Below are positions 63,804-64,000 of a stretch of 64,000 bases of DNA, one piece after another. The position numbers were made by a program, and so were the translations under genes. Source of the DNA: Proteiniborus sp. DW1 (GTDB lineage: Bacteria > Bacillota > Clostridia > Tissierellales > Proteiniboraceae); contig NZ_FMDO01000017.1 in the NCBI RefSeq assembly GCF_900095305.1, forward strand, positions 1 through 64,000. The letters are read 5' to 3'. Position 1 is the stretch's first letter; each line of letters opens with the position of its first letter. The notes under the pieces were generated by a model that saw nothing but the letters and a program-made list of their open reading frames with translations, ran no database searches and was not told the origin of the DNA.

Positions 63804-64000
63804 AAGGAGCTACGGATGGTATTTTATTATTCCTGGGCTAATAGGAGTTTTAGTATTTTATGTAGTACCATTTTTCCTAAGCTTATATTATACCTTTACC
63901 AAGGGAATAACCGAAGTTCATTTTGTTGGACTTGAAAATTTCAGTGAGCTTTTTAAAAACCCTGCTTTTATACTGGCGACAAAAAATACCCTAAAATTTA
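63793..64000 (+). CDS. Sugar-type ABC transporter permease (partial, runs off the window)
   Basis: The frame from TTG 63793 overlaps the exporter stop by 11 bp, with GAGGGGAG about 9 bases upstream. It reads YGWYFIIPGLIGVLVFYVVP, LSLYYTFTKG and VGLENFSELFKNPAF, the start of MalF/UgpA-type permeases. The rest lies beyond the window. It would partner the solute-binding domain encoded at 59124-61373. Confidence 0.8.
   Translation, partial: MENKRSYGWYFIIPGLIGVLVFYVVPFFLSLYYTFTKGITEVHFVGLENFSELFKNPAFILATKNTLKF

Overview
The window looks like chromosomal DNA from a low-GC Gram-positive anaerobe of the Clostridia/Tissierellia type. The evidence is strong AT richness, AGA/ATA codon preference, strong AGGAGG ribosome sites, frequent GTG and TTG starts, many lipoproteins, a YtrA-type GntR regulator, a cyanophycin pair and a CXXX-repeat peptide locus. 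The genus cannot be fixed from the sequence alone. No rRNA, tRNA, CRISPR array, transposase or replication origin was seen.

Layout. 1-5.3 kb: an ABC exporter gene with an in-frame stop, an ECF-type S component, a MarR regulator next to the remnant of a MATE pump, a DUF2238-like membrane protein and a PatB/MalY C-S lyase. 5.3-13.4 kb: a sulfur island with a LysR regulator, a YeeE/YedE sulfur transporter, a CoA-disulfide reductase/rhodanese fusion, and a TauABC-like transporter whose genes are interrupted by a lipoprotein with two rhodanese domains. 13.5-15.3 kb: a CPBP protease and a LapA-domain protein. 15.8-20.7 kb: an Fbp-type ABC transporter operon ending in a glycosyltransferase. 20.8-28.6 kb: a defence block with an XRE regulator, type I restriction-modification hsdMSR and a MntA/HepT toxin-antitoxin pair. 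28.7-31 kb: a hydrolase, a broken phosphotransferase gene and a D-2-hydroxyacid dehydrogenase. 31.2-35.6 kb: pstSCAB-phoU behind a Pho-box-like array. 35.7-46.2 kb: a CDF efflux protein, an MscS channel, a nitroreductase, a ytrABC-like operon, an HTH/HExxH pair, a TraB/GumN surface protein, an ABC exporter remnant and a YfcC transporter. 46.4-56.5 kb: the dipeptidase PepD, an ECF sigma/anti-sigma pair, a NEW3-ABC operon and cyanophycinase plus cyanophycin synthetase. 57.4-64 kb: a ribosomally made, post-translationally modified peptide (RiPP) locus with two CXXX-repeat precursor peptides, a small associated protein, a propeller/solute-binding fusion, an ABC exporter and the start of a sugar-type permease.

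How the genes work together. The sulfur island plausibly takes up a sulfur compound and passes sulfane sulfur between surface and cytoplasmic rhodanese domains. The defence block pairs restriction with a toxin-antitoxin module, under a regulator with a clear operator array. The most unusual locus is the CXXX-repeat peptide cluster at the right end. Both precursors are intact, but the radical SAM maturase and the second maturase appear to have been fused out of frame by a deletion.

The window carries several decayed genes: the ABC exporter nonsense, the MATE tail, a phosphotransferase with an internal deletion, an ABC exporter remnant and the maturase fusion. All of them lie in transport, resistance or peptide-export loci.
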